Assembly (NCBI RefSeq): GCF_009766095.1
Contig: NZ_LMUD01000014.1
Location: 75,976 to 139,975, forward strand
DNA length: 64,000 nucleotides
Direction: 5' to 3'
Source of the DNA: Granulicella sp. S190
GTDB taxonomy: Bacteria; Acidobacteriota; Terriglobia; Terriglobales; Acidobacteriaceae
In this document: in pieces, positions 35,184-44,116 of the stretch
Layout of the letters: every line of letters starts with the position of its first letter
Position numbering within the stretch: the first letter of the stretch is position 1
Program-made: the position numbers and the translations under genes
Notes under the pieces: generated by a model
The model's input: the letters and a program-made list of their open reading frames with translations, nothing else
What the model was told of the DNA's origin: nothing
The model's database searches: none

Positions 35184-35861
35184 TCAGCCGTATGGTAGCT
35201 CGGGGATAGTCCATCGACAACGACTGCACTGGCCGTTCAAGTCATCCCAGCAGGAGCGGCAGTGGCTGTGGCCACATGCACGGCAGGCCCATTGCGATAC
35301 GCGGCCATCGGCCAAGTGAAGACACAACAGACAGCGACCTCCTCTAACTTGAGGGCCGAGGCGCTCTTGCCACCATTCTCCCTCGATAGGCAGCAGGAGG
35401 ATCTGATTTGTCTCGCAGAGTCTGCACCTGTCCTTTTCGAACTCCCAGCAGTTCTCACAGGAGAGCATGTGGCAGCGCGGGCATGAAAAGGAGAGCAGAA
35501 GGCGTACAGACTTCCGGCAGATCTGACAGCGGTCACTGCGCACAGCTGCAAACAATGCCGGGCTCCCTGCAGGAAGGATTGCCAACACCGGTGCAAGCCA
35601 AACGACGTGCGGCAGAGCAGTCTCGCTTCCGGCTAGTCCGGATCCGAGACCAAGCAGGCTGGCGAAACCTGCGACGAGCGGCGAAAGCCCGATGCTAATT
35701 ACCTGAAGCGAAAGAATCCGCTCTCCCAGGTAAATGAGTGTTCCTGCAAGGAGTGCCCCGACAAAACATCCTTCCACATGCCAGCGGATAGCCACTAACT
35801 GTAATGCGGCAGCGAGCAACCCAAGAGATATAAGCAGAACGTGCTTCCGTAACTCTGTCAT
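35184..35861 (-). CDS. Membrane-anchored protein with two tandem RING-like 8-Cys fingers (E3 candidate)
   Basis: A 225-residue protein with about four hydrophobic helices in its first 110 residues and a Cys-rich cytoplasmic tail. Finger 1 has CQIC, SCPRC, CENC and CRLC; finger 2 has CLLC, CRACGHSHCRSCW and CSRC. Each has four CxxC pairs in the spacing of binuclear treble-clef/RING domains. RING fingers beside E1, E2 and YukD-like Ubl genes have been described in prokaryotes as candidate E3 ligases. The start is ATG 35861, overlapping the E1 stop by 4 nt (ATGA). Anchoring would place ligation at the inner membrane, where the injection machine docks. A purely structural zinc role is possible. 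Confidence 0.8.
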   Translation of the reverse strand: MTELRKHVLLISLGLLAAALQLVAIRWHVEGCFVGALLAGTLIYLGERILSLQVISIGLSPLVAGFASLLGLGSGLAGSETALPHVVWLAPVLAILPAGSPALFAAVRSDRCQICRKSVRLLLSFSCPRCHMLSCENCWEFEKDRCRLCETNQILLLPIEGEWWQERLGPQVRGGRCLLCLHLADGRVSQWACRACGHSHCRSCWDDLNGQCSRCRWTIPELPYG

Positions 35862-36745
35862 ACCGCGCTCTCCGCAAAATCGTGTCGACTCTCCTTGATT
35901 AGCAGCGAACCGGCGCCGCAGGCGGGACAACTTCCCCAGCGCCTGACCCACCCCACCCTTCGCTGTGGAAAGAACTGCGCCCCGCACGCTATGCACGCAG
36001 CGCGTGTGCAGACAGGGAATAATTCTCCCGATAACTCATCGTGTAACGGGCATACATCACTGCGGGAGTGGCGTATCTTCTCCGCGATCTCCTGGCGGTC
36101 TAAGTCAAGATGTATAGAGAAAGCATCACATTTGCTAGTGCTGGTTGAGACCGCCACGTCTATCTGCAAAGAGGATACGAGAGAAGTCATCCTGGCCGCG
36201 CTCGTCCAACTGCTTCGCTCCTCCGTTTCCTCAGACCAGCAGGCGTGTACATCCGATTCCCAGGCGCTCAATAAAGAAGCTCTTCGTCGGCTGCTAAGCA
36301 GGCACGCGAAGCAGGCTGCAGATCTCTCATGGGGAAACCAGGAGACCCTTCCCAGCTGTGTACTGGTACCGCCTACTCCAGCGTCACAGACTGGCAACAC
36401 GTAGTGGCCGGCTATAGCTGCAATCTCTGTGCGGGCCAGATCAGTATCCACGCAGCTGAAGAGAATGTCAGACTCCGCAAAGCGCACGGGATCCACATCT
36501 GCGATCTCGACCGACGCTCCTTCCCACCTCGTCGCGGGGAAGCGAGCACGAAGACAGGGGAGGGCCGTAATCACCTTTGGCATGCCAGGAACAGTATCGG
36601 ACCACAGTTCAGACCGGCAGATGTTCTTCTCTTCAAGTAAGTCTGCGTCAGCGATAAAAACCTGTTCACATCCCAGCAGACCAAGCTTGATCGCAAGCTC
36701 GGAACCGAGTGCGCCGATTCCCACAAGCATGACTCTTCGCATCAA
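35858..36745 (-). CDS. E1/ThiF-family Ubl-activating enzyme
   Basis: A 295-residue cytoplasmic protein, first gene of the minus-strand operon. The Rossmann ATP-binding fold has GIGALGSELA (9-18), the acidic IADAD (31-35), the NICRSELW arginine motif (41-48), GMPKV and the FSCVDTDLAR Asp loop (96-105). Cysteine pairs CFAC (145-148) and CIAC/CPAC (251-254, 273-276) are placed like the zinc site of MoeB/ThiF/E1 proteins. TSAARMTSLVSSLQ in the second half is also family-like. It should adenylate the C-terminal Gly of the Ubl and pass it to the E2. Start TTG 36745 has GGAG at good spacing; ATG 36742 is equally possible. Confidence 0.87.
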   Translation of the reverse strand: MMRRVMLVGIGALGSELAIKLGLLGCEQVFIADADLLEEKNICRSELWSDTVPGMPKVITALPCLRARFPATRWEGASVEIADVDPVRFAESDILFSCVDTDLARTEIAAIAGHYVLPVCDAGVGGTSTQLGRVSWFPHERSAACFACLLSSRRRASLLSAWESDVHACWSEETEERSSWTSAARMTSLVSSLQIDVAVSTSTSKCDAFSIHLDLDRQEIAEKIRHSRSDVCPLHDELSGELFPVCTRAACIACGAQFFPQRRVGWVRRWGSCPACGAGSLLIKESRHDFAESAV

Positions 36746-36892
36746 CAGGGATACTCCATGAACAACGAGACAGGCTCAGTATACAAAGTGTGCATCCTGC
36801 ATCTGCCCTCACGTGAAGCGGGTCGCCCGAATTAACCTGCGACATCGCCAGAGCTATAACTTTGCCCGCAGATTGGGTCAGTAATCAGAGAA
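36746..36892. promoter_or_regulatory. Divergent promoter region between the Ubl operon and the FHA/vWA operon
   Basis: The 147-bp gap separates head-to-head operons. On the minus strand a TATACT -10-like element occupies 36778-36783, about 33 nt upstream of the E1 start. On the plus strand a TATAAC lies at 36855-36860, about 33 nt before ATG 36893. The -35 elements are poor on both sides, suggesting activator dependence. Confidence 0.4.
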
Positions 36893-37924
36893 ATGGACAC
36901 ATCGTTTCCGCCGGAACCGGAAACAATCAATTCATGGCCGCATGCTGATACTGCTCTATCACAGCGCTTTCTGATGAATATCAATCAACTCCTATATTTC
37001 ATGTCGCTGGCGGGTGGATTAGCTGGGCTGTTCGCGTGGGCGAGCCAAGGGCTGATAGTCATGTTGCTCCCTGCGGGGATAGCTCCCTGGGCGTCTGTGG
37101 TGACTGCGGCTGCCTTACTCGGCGGTTCCATCGGCGGGTTCATCGTCGTCTTCGATGAGAAATGGGCCGGCAACCGCGTGCAGATTCGCTGGGTAGCGAT
37201 GGGCGCGCTGGTAGGTTTCTGTGCCGGCACTGTATCGGGTGCTTTGCATTTGCCGCTTCGTGCGGCTCTGCCAGCCGCGTTGCCGTTGGGCGTTGTGATG
37301 GGTTGGATGGTAAGTGGTGCATTGATCGGCGCAGGGCTCGGCGCACGCTGGCTAGCAGTGAATCGTGCACGCGTTGCGCACGGCATGATAGGCGGCATGT
37401 GCGGTGGCTTTCTGGGCGGAGTAACCTTTGCTACTTTGAGCCAATGGCTGCCTGATATTTCGCAGGCTCTGGCCTTCGTGCTTACAGGAGCCGGCATCAG
37501 TTTTGGTATTGCTTTCGCGCCCGTATTCCTTCGCAGTGCCGCGCTCAGGTTTATAAATAGTGGCGATGCGCGTGCCATCGGGAAACTGGGCAAGAAAGAA
37601 TGGACGGTCCAGGATGGCGACAGTTATATCGTCGGTAGCCAGAGCGCGGACCTCTCCAAGTCACGTTACGGACGCGAGGTAGATATCTACCTGCCTGATG
37701 CCTCGGTAGCTCCGCGGCATGCCCGTATCTACAGCAAAGATGGGCGGTTCTTCATCACGCGACATCCGGATGTGATGTCCGAGGCCGGCCTTCGACGCTT
37801 TGTGCTCAAGGTTCAAAATCGATCTATTACCACGCCACGTGAACTGCAGGATCAGAGTCTTATTGTGCTTGGGCGCACCACGCTGATGTTCCTCGCGAAG
37901 CAGAAGCCGGAGCGATCACAGTGA
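36893..37924 (+). CDS. Polytopic membrane protein with C-terminal FHA domain
   Basis: A 343-residue protein. About six Gly/Ala-rich TM helices (30-220) are followed by a cytoplasmic FHA-like domain (about 238-338) with SYIVGSQSADLSK, ASVAPRHARIYSKDG and a closing IVLGRTTLMF strand. The SxxH core of FHA is partly changed (AxxRH), so phosphothreonine binding needs testing. It begins the right-hand plus-strand operon. Its stop overlaps the vWA gene by 4 nt (GTGA). With no TssL/TssM seen, it may help form the membrane dock and respond to the kinase. Confidence 0.8.
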   Translation: MDTSFPPEPETINSWPHADTALSQRFLMNINQLLYFMSLAGGLAGLFAWASQGLIVMLLPAGIAPWASVVTAAALLGGSIGGFIVVFDEKWAGNRVQIRWVAMGALVGFCAGTVSGALHLPLRAALPAALPLGVVMGWMVSGALIGAGLGARWLAVNRARVAHGMIGGMCGGFLGGVTFATLSQWLPDISQALAFVLTGAGISFGIAFAPVFLRSAALRFINSGDARAIGKLGKKEWTVQDGDSYIVGSQSADLSKSRYGREVDIYLPDASVAPRHARIYSKDGRFFITRHPDVMSEAGLRRFVLKVQNRSITTPRELQDQSLIVLGRTTLMFLAKQKPERSQ

Positions 37925-39375
37925 AGAGAATGTGCCGGTCACTCGCACTTATAGCAGTCGCAGGTCTCTCGTCCCTCTTAGGGGCACAGGGTCCGGCTGT
38001 CTCGCTTGACTTTCTCGCCAAGCCAGCGCTGGTTGAATGCGAACCTGCGGGTGCAGAGCTCTGCTTCCGCTTGAACTTCGGTTTCCTTGACGCCGGTAAC
38101 AAGTCCTCTGCTGTGCCGCTTCCTCCTGCGCGGGAACTTGTGCAGAGGATTGAAGTTCAGGCCGATGGTCAATCCATTTATCCCTTCTATGCAGCGCCAA
38201 CTGCAGGCGGCGTGCAGGTCCCCGCGCGCCGACCGCAGACAGCCATACTGCTTCTTGATGTGAGTGGGAGCATGCTGACTAAGGATATCGACGGGCAGAC
38301 GCGCTTCGACGCGGCAAGAAGTGCGGCGGCCGCTTATCTGCAAGGATTTTCGGATGGTAAAGATCACGTAGCGGTTATTCCCTTCGCCAGTCGCAACCTG
38401 GAGGAGACTATCGCATCGGCCCATTTTGTGAGCACGCGCGCCGAAGCGCAGGCGCAACTGGATGCGTTGCCACGCCCGGAGCCGAACAACAATACTGCAT
38501 TGTATTCAGCAGTAGCAGCCGCTGTCGGCGCGCTGGCACAACAGCGGCATGGCGGCGACCAGGCCCGTCTGATCGTACTTACCGACGGCACAAACGATGT
38601 GCATCCTCAAATTGGCGACGACACCGGTTTATTGACAGGGGTTGATGGCTTGAATGCGGCTGCGATTGCGGTAGAAAAATCTGGTGTCGATGTGCTTCCC
38701 ATCGGGCTCGGGGACGAGCATTCTATCGACGAGGTGTCGATGGCCAGACTTGGCACGCAGCCGCCGTTGATCACCTTCGACATTAACTCGCTGCGCAAAG
38801 CTTTTCAACTGCCGCAGGCAGAGCAAGTAGGCGGAGTTACTGTCATGGTCAAGGCCCCGCGGTCGCTCGCTTCCCGTACCTTGCTTGCGGGTCGAGTGAT
38901 TCGCTTTCGCATAAAGATGACGCTGGCGGACGAAGTGATACTGGTCGAGAACCGGCCTGCTCTCTGGATCGCTCCTCCAGTTGCTACGCCATCGTTCGAC
39001 GGCGAGTCGACCGAGACTGAACAACGGGCGTATCTCGCGAGCGTCCATATAGGCGAAGATTCTGCGTGGCTCATTGCGCGACCCATTTTGGTCTTCTTAG
39101 GATTTGCCGCGCTACTGGCAGTCCTTTGGTTTGGTCTGCCGCGACTTATATGGCTGGATCGCTACGATCACCGCACGGCGAGGCCTTTGCGGCCAGAGTA
39201 TTGGCCAGGATCAGAAATGACGTTGCAGCAGGAGAGCCCGCTCGCTTATCGAGCAGCGCCGCCAGGCTTTGAACCTGGCGGCCGTGGTGTACGTGCGCCG
39301 GTACGCGACCCCAGGGAGAACACCATTGTGCAACCGATGGCAGATTTTGAATCTACTAAGACACGCCTGAGCTGA
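37921..39375 (+). CDS. Exported, membrane-anchored vWA domain protein
   Basis: A 484-residue protein with a signal peptide (about 1-22), a periplasmic region with a von Willebrand A domain (about 100-300) that has the MIDAS motif DVSGS in AILLLDVSGSM, and a C-terminal TM helix (about 385-408) with a ~75-residue cytoplasmic tail. vWA domains bind protein partners through a divalent metal. GTG 37921 overlaps the FHA gene stop; ATG 37930 is an alternative. TssB follows after 25 nt, so the protein belongs to the structural operon. It may be a periplasmic anchor or assembly factor. Confidence 0.85.
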   Translation: MKRMCRSLALIAVAGLSSLLGAQGPAVSLDFLAKPALVECEPAGAELCFRLNFGFLDAGNKSSAVPLPPARELVQRIEVQADGQSIYPFYAAPTAGGVQVPARRPQTAILLLDVSGSMLTKDIDGQTRFDAARSAAAAYLQGFSDGKDHVAVIPFASRNLEETIASAHFVSTRAEAQAQLDALPRPEPNNNTALYSAVAAAVGALAQQRHGGDQARLIVLTDGTNDVHPQIGDDTGLLTGVDGLNAAAIAVEKSGVDVLPIGLGDEHSIDEVSMARLGTQPPLITFDINSLRKAFQLPQAEQVGGVTVMVKAPRSLASRTLLAGRVIRFRIKMTLADEVILVENRPALWIAPPVATPSFDGESTETEQRAYLASVHIGEDSAWLIARPILVFLGFAALLAVLWFGLPRLIWLDRYDHRTARPLRPEYWPGSEMTLQQESPLAYRAAPPGFEPGGRGVRAPVRDPRENTIVQPMADFESTKTRLS

Positions 39376-39400
39376 GAACGAAACACGAGGAGATAGTTCT

Positions 39401-39901
39401 ATGCCGATCATTGAAGTGAAGCGCCAGAATGTACGCCCGGCTGTTCGAAAGGTGCCAACAAGCACTTGTGCTGTCACCATGCCGATGACACGCGAGCGCG
39501 TGAACCGGGAAGTGCATAGCGAAACTGAAGAGCCAACGATGGTGGAATCACTTCAGGATGCGTTTACGAAGTTCAAGCCGCAGATCAAATTCAGTGGAAG
39601 GACTGAAGCGGATGGCATTCAATTCGAAGCGGACTTGCGCTTCGACAGCATCAAGGATTTCGAGCCGTCGAACATCATGACCCGCCAGGAAGTCCGCGCG
39701 GAAGATGGTTCGGTCACCTATCTGCGCAATGATCTGGCAGACCTGAAGAACAACATTGATCTGATGTACCGGCTCAAGGATCGCTGGAAGCTACCCGCTG
39801 TTCGTCGGGCATGGGGCAGCGAAGAGGAGCGCAAGCAGATTATCGCCGCATTGGGGCAGCTGCGCAGTGAACTCGAAAAGGTTGTAGAGGGGGACAAGTA
39901 A
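39401..39901 (+). CDS. tssB: Type VI contractile sheath small subunit TssB (VipA)
   Basis: A 166-residue protein. The C-terminal two-thirds match TssB/VipA: the ADLRFDSIKDFEP segment (about 85-97), then a RYLRNDLADLKN-like region and a terminal helix (RKQIIAALGQLRSELEKV). The N-terminal 50 residues are divergent and rich in Arg/Val. It forms the contractile sheath with TssC, whose start codon overlaps this stop by one base (TAATG). GAGGAG precedes ATG 39401. Confidence 0.85.
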   Translation: MPIIEVKRQNVRPAVRKVPTSTCAVTMPMTRERVNREVHSETEEPTMVESLQDAFTKFKPQIKFSGRTEADGIQFEADLRFDSIKDFEPSNIMTRQEVRAEDGSVTYLRNDLADLKNNIDLMYRLKDRWKLPAVRRAWGSEEERKQIIAALGQLRSELEKVVEGDK

Positions 39902-41244
39902 TGGAAACGCTTACAAGAACCACCAGCGAAATTCTGGGTGAGTCACCGGCGCGCGACGTCATGCTCGAGATATTCGCAGACCTGCATCCCGGGCTTATCG
40001 ATGAGAGCCGCTCGATGGAGTCCATTTTTTCCCCGAAGAGCGCGAATGAGTTTCTTCTTCAGATTTCTGACATTACCGCTATGTTGAGCGAGCAGGACAG
40101 CTTCGAGGAGACGCTGAAGAAGCTGCAGGCGCAGATCGATCGGGCAGAGGGCATGCGCGATGAATTGCTCGAGCAAGTCTTTGAACAGGTGCGACCGATC
40201 GAAAGAAGTTATCGCGAGCTCCAAATCTTCTTTGAAAACACCAAGGTATATGACGGCAAGCAGAGAAAGCCTATTGAACTGTTTGTCTGGAATGCGGACC
40301 CGCGCGAAATCAAGGGTGTATTCAGCATGACGATTGCGGCAGTCGAAAACTTCTGTAAGAAGCGCAATGACAATTTCAACTTCCGGGATGATATCTGCAA
40401 CCTGGTCATACCGGGCATGATCAGTCAGACAGTACGCGAACGCCTCGAGAACATCGCGAATCAATGGGGCATACTGCTAATCACGGATATTGATGACGAG
40501 AAGTCTTTTCAGAATGTAGAACGCAACTTCCGGCCCGGCGGCAAGTACGAGTTTCTCAAGCGTCCAGAGGATCGTGCCGCTGCTGACGTAGTAGTGATGG
40601 GATATCTGCAGTTGAGACCCAAGTACTGGTTTGAGCGCACCCTTGACGGCGGAGACGATCTGTATGGTCCCCCCTCGCTTGCATTTGCCGGCGCAGTGGC
40701 GCGTACTGACGACAGTGCGGGCATGGCGCAGGGTCCCGTTGGTTCACGCTTCGGGCAGATTACAGGGTCTGAAAGGTCACGCATTGAACCGCTGATCAGC
40801 GAGATGGAACACATCAGCATGGAACGGCAGCTGATCCCGATTATCCGCGATGCAGATAACAAGCTGTGCTTCTTCGGCTGCAGAACTCTTGCCGACGATC
40901 CTTACGGCGTGTACAAGTTCTTTACTTCTTATCGCATCATCCGCTACATCGAGCGCTGCTGCAGGCATCATCTTTTGCAGGTTGCCGGTCAAGTGCTCAC
41001 ACGCGACTTTATCGATGAAGCTATCGAACGCCCGATTGCACGGATGCTGCAGGAGCAGGTGGATGCGGGTACACTCATTGATTTCAAACTGGAGATCGAT
41101 CGCGATGCCTCTAAGCGAATGCAGGGTATCTGTGATCTCAAGTTAGAGATTGTTCCTACGGGACCAGGTGAGACATTCCGTCTCAAGATTGACACACCTG
41201 ATTTCACTCCCGAGGGGGCAAAGCAGGAGAAGGAGATCGGGTAA
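39901..41244 (+). CDS. tssC: Type VI contractile sheath large subunit TssC (VipB)
   Basis: A 447-residue protein, slightly shorter than proteobacterial TssC (about 490). The family shows in the SRSMESIFSPKSANEFLLQISDI region and in the long C-terminal part with ITGSERSRIEPLIS and a late SKRMQGICDLKLEI strand. It assembles with TssB around the Hcp tube. Sequence drift relative to classical T6SS (type i) is evident. Start ATG overlaps the TssB stop. Confidence 0.8.
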   Translation: METLTRTTSEILGESPARDVMLEIFADLHPGLIDESRSMESIFSPKSANEFLLQISDITAMLSEQDSFEETLKKLQAQIDRAEGMRDELLEQVFEQVRPIERSYRELQIFFENTKVYDGKQRKPIELFVWNADPREIKGVFSMTIAAVENFCKKRNDNFNFRDDICNLVIPGMISQTVRERLENIANQWGILLITDIDDEKSFQNVERNFRPGGKYEFLKRPEDRAAADVVVMGYLQLRPKYWFERTLDGGDDLYGPPSLAFAGAVARTDDSAGMAQGPVGSRFGQITGSERSRIEPLISEMEHISMERQLIPIIRDADNKLCFFGCRTLADDPYGVYKFFTSYRIIRYIERCCRHHLLQVAGQVLTRDFIDEAIERPIARMLQEQVDAGTLIDFKLEIDRDASKRMQGICDLKLEIVPTGPGETFRLKIDTPDFTPEGAKQEKEIG

Positions 41245-41383
41245 TGTGCACGCAGGAGAGATCCGGAAATCTGACATGTGGCTCGATCGCATTCTCAGGT
41301 TCATCAGGCGCTCGCTGCAAAGGCGTACGAGCATTCAACTAAACGCACCACAGCGAAAGGAAATAAAAAGGAGAGCGGTTCAT

Positions 41384-41842
41384 ATGTCTAGTCCACTACG
41401 CAGCACGATCACGATCAACGGTAATAAGTTTGATGCTCTGGCGAGCAGCGTACGCTTTGCAACATTAAAGGATCGCGCGGGTATGCCTGAGATGGGTACG
41501 CTTTCAACCGCGATCAAGGTCTACGCCGACTTTCACGATGATGTAAATATTTCGAACGGCATACTCCAGCAGCTCTTTACGCTTGCGAACGTGGTGACAC
41601 GCGACAAAATCGTCGATATGAAGATTGAGTACTGGAAGGACGACGCCAAGAAGGACGCCCTTTGCAGCTATAAGTTCAAGGGTTGGATCAGCCGCTTTGA
41701 AACCGGCAATCCACTCCCCGCTTCGGCTCCGGATGGGAGTGTCGATTCGAGCCAGTATTCGACCGTGAACCATCTGCTGACGCTTGAACTTGAGCCGGCA
41801 ATGAACCAGCAGAACTTCAAAGAGATCACCATGGGTAATTAA
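41384..41842 (+). CDS. hcp: Hcp (TssD) tube protein
   Basis: A 152-residue protein beginning MSSPLRSTITINGNKF at ATG 41384, which has a strong AAAAGGAGAG ribosome site. The size, beta-rich sequence (SYKFKGWISRFETG) and place between TssC and TssE identify the Hcp tube subunit. A longer upstream frame overlaps TssC and was rejected. Separate leader and strong ribosome site fit the high copy number of tube subunits. No C-terminal effector extension. Confidence 0.8.
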   Translation: MSSPLRSTITINGNKFDALASSVRFATLKDRAGMPEMGTLSTAIKVYADFHDDVNISNGILQQLFTLANVVTRDKIVDMKIEYWKDDAKKDALCSYKFKGWISRFETGNPLPASAPDGSVDSSQYSTVNHLLTLELEPAMNQQNFKEITMGN

Positions 41843-41850
41843 TCTTTTCC

Positions 41851-41867
41851 GGACAAGCCCGGTGTCC
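41851..41867 (+). terminator. Short hairpin after hcp
   Basis: GGACA/TGTCC stem with a 7-nt loop, 8 nt after the hcp stop. It may partly end or stabilise the hcp transcript; too weak to be sure. Confidence 0.3.
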
Positions 41868-41957
41868 AAACCAGTGCGCCGGGCGTGTCGCTTTCTGTTC
41901 GTAAAGGCCCATTGTCGTGTCAGTGGAATCGTTCTTCGCAGGTAAGGAGCATTATCC

Positions 41958-42401
41958 TTGATTACAAAGCCATCTCCAGATCATCTCTACAGCCTGCCGA
42001 TTGCATTCCCTTTACGCCTGCAACAGGCACAATTGCAGAAGACAGATGCGCGAGAGTCATACCTTACGCTGCTCTGGATCATGGCGCGAACGCCATGTGG
42101 TTCCTGGCCTGGAGATCAACACTTCGGTTTCCGGGAGTTCTTTCACGATGTTCTCAAGGACGGACTGTCGGAAGAGCAGCGAACCCGCTTGATCGACACC
42201 ACTGTGAAGAATATTAATACCGTTATGGTGGGGCTCGACCTGAGGGATTACTGTGTCGATTCGCTTGCCCTTGAAGGGCCGCCGAAAGAGTTGCAAGGCT
42301 TCGAGCGTGCTCGCTGGCTGAATCAGAGCATGGAAGCTTATGGCGTGACGCTCACGGTGCGTGAAAGAAGCAGCGACCGCGCATACGGATACAGCCTATG
42401 A
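41958..42401 (+). CDS. tssE: TssE (gp25-like) baseplate protein
   Basis: A 147-residue protein starting at TTG 41958, set by GTAAGGAGC eight bases upstream. It shows the gp25-like short segment SWPGDQHFGFREFFHDVL and the following NTVMVGLDLRDYCVDSLALE strands. TssE/gp25 nucleates the sheath on the baseplate. The stop overlaps TssF by 4 nt (ATGA). Identification rests largely on size, order and the FGFREFF motif. Confidence 0.7.
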   Translation: MITKPSPDHLYSLPIAFPLRLQQAQLQKTDARESYLTLLWIMARTPCGSWPGDQHFGFREFFHDVLKDGLSEEQRTRLIDTTVKNINTVMVGLDLRDYCVDSLALEGPPKELQGFERARWLNQSMEAYGVTLTVRERSSDRAYGYSL

Positions 42402-44116
42402 ACTCGAGCGCTGCTGAAATCGATCTGAAACTCCGGGATGACTTTCGCCGCTATCTACGTGAGTACGGGATCGAGTCCACGCTGATAGATCCTGTACTCG
42501 CAGTCTTGTTCCGGACTCTCTCCTCGCAGATTCACGCGATGTCCTCTGATACTGACAAGCTCAGGACCGCGCTGCTGCACGAGCTTCTCGAAGGGCTTGG
42601 ATTCGATCGCCCCTACGCGCATCCTGCACAGGCTATCGTCCGCTACGCGTGCCTCGGCGAGCCTGCGTACATTGCAGCCGCCACGGAGCTTACCGGGGAG
42701 CCCGACAACGGCGGTCGTATGAGCTTTACAACGGACTACGGAATCTCTATTTCTTCCGCACGGGTTGCTGCCGTGTTTGTGTATGAGAGCGAGCAAGGGA
42801 ACGGGCAACGTGGACCCCGGAGGCAGGGTTCTCTGCGACTGCTCAGCGGCATGCACCTCCCCGAAGAAACCTTACGCGCCGAGCCGACCTATGACGCAGT
42901 CTCTGTAGATCTGGGAGTTTATCCGGCCATCTATATAGCGCTTGAGAATCTCGGCCCTGCTTATCTTTCCGGACATGGCATCTTTCTGCAGACCAGCTTC
43001 GAAGCTACGCTGCTGAATGCGCAGCTGGAGCGTGACAACTGGTGTCTGGCCTCGAACGAAGGCAGGTTCGGCGCATGTGGTGTGCTCCGACCTTCCGCAT
43101 CGCATGGCGGCCAGCAGAGCCTCAGGTGGTTGCAGGAAGCGGCCGATTTGATCACCGAGAAGGATTCGGAAGTTGAACGCCCCAGACTGGCTGGCGGCTT
43201 CTGGCGCGGCAAATGTTTTGTTCTCCCAAGTGTTCCTGCCGATCGCCGATTTCTATGTGAGTCTCCAGTAGGACTCGAGAAACCATTGCGCTCCATTTTT
43301 GAGCGGCCCGCACTTTTTATAAGGCCGCGCGCGTGGTTGCGTATACAGCTTGATGCGCGCGTCGAACCCCTTCACGCCGCACTCACCGCTGTGCACCTGC
43401 ACGCGCAGAGCGCTTCCAATGTAGGGTGTTTGAACCAGACAGTTCGATTTGCGGAACACGGTACCACGATCCCGGTCAGCGTTGAGACAGGCGGTCATTC
43501 TCTTCTCGTTGCTCCCCTTGCGATTACAGGGGAGAGTGGGATTTCCTATCTTCCAGAGTTTCATCCGTCCTTTACGCCTGGGCAAGGGCGCTATCGTTTG
43601 AACCAAGGTTACCTGACGCTTCTCCCCGGCAAGATGGCGAATGGCAGCGATGAAACAGTCGCTAATGTGCGCCTGTGGATGACCGCAGGCAGGGCTGGAA
43701 ACCAGATGAGTGCCACCCGTCTGCACAGCTTCGCGAAGGGAGCCCCAGCAAGGAATGTGACGGTTGAAAATATCACGACTGCAGCCGGTGGCTCAAATGG
43801 AGAGAGTGCAGATGCCGCCCAGCAGCGCTTCTCCGAGGCGCTCCTTTCTCGCCAGCGTCTTATTACACGCGCCGATCTTGAACTCGCGCTACGCTCTTTT
43901 GATCGCCGCATCACGGGCGTAGGTGTAGCGCCGACACTAGCTCGTGGTCCGCGCGGCCAGTTGCGCCGATTGCACCAGATTACCGTCACTGCATTGCGTG
44001 AACGCTTCGCCGATCCTGAAGAAGAGAAACGCATCCTGATCGTTGATCTGGAGAGCTATCTCGCTGACCGGGTGCCGTTGGACGTCGATGTACGGGTGGA
44101 GGTCGCATGGTCGTGA
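42398..44116 (+). CDS. tssF: TssF (ImpG/VasA) baseplate protein
   Basis: A 572-residue protein. The N-terminus (DDFRRYLREYGIES, later DTDKLRTALLHELLEGLGF) is typical of TssF/gp6-like baseplate wedge proteins, and the C-terminal ~130 residues (SRQRLITRADLELALRSFD) have the baseplate J/gp6 pattern. The length fits the family (about 600). Overlaps TssE by 4 nt and TssG by 10 nt. Confidence 0.82.
   Translation: MNSSAAEIDLKLRDDFRRYLREYGIESTLIDPVLAVLFRTLSSQIHAMSSDTDKLRTALLHELLEGLGFDRPYAHPAQAIVRYACLGEPAYIAAATELTGEPDNGGRMSFTTDYGISISSARVAAVFVYESEQGNGQRGPRRQGSLRLLSGMHLPEETLRAEPTYDAVSVDLGVYPAIYIALENLGPAYLSGHGIFLQTSFEATLLNAQLERDNWCLASNEGRFGACGVLRPSASHGGQQSLRWLQEAADLITEKDSEVERPRLAGGFWRGKCFVLPSVPADRRFLCESPVGLEKPLRSIFERPALFIRPRAWLRIQLDARVEPLHAALTAVHLHAQSASNVGCLNQTVRFAEHGTTIPVSVETGGHSLLVAPLAITGESGISYLPEFHPSFTPGQGRYRLNQGYLTLLPGKMANGSDETVANVRLWMTAGRAGNQMSATRLHSFAKGAPARNVTVENITTAAGGSNGESADAAQQRFSEALLSRQRLITRADLELALRSFDRRITGVGVAPTLARGPRGQLRRLHQITVTALRERFADPEEEKRILIVDLESYLADRVPLDVDVRVEVAWS

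Noticed and set aside
33551..36745. CBASS or Bil (ISG15-like) phage-defence operon
   Set aside because: No CD-NTase, effector or JAB peptidase; instead a RING protein, phosphoesterase and injection genes accompany the E1/E2/Ubl.
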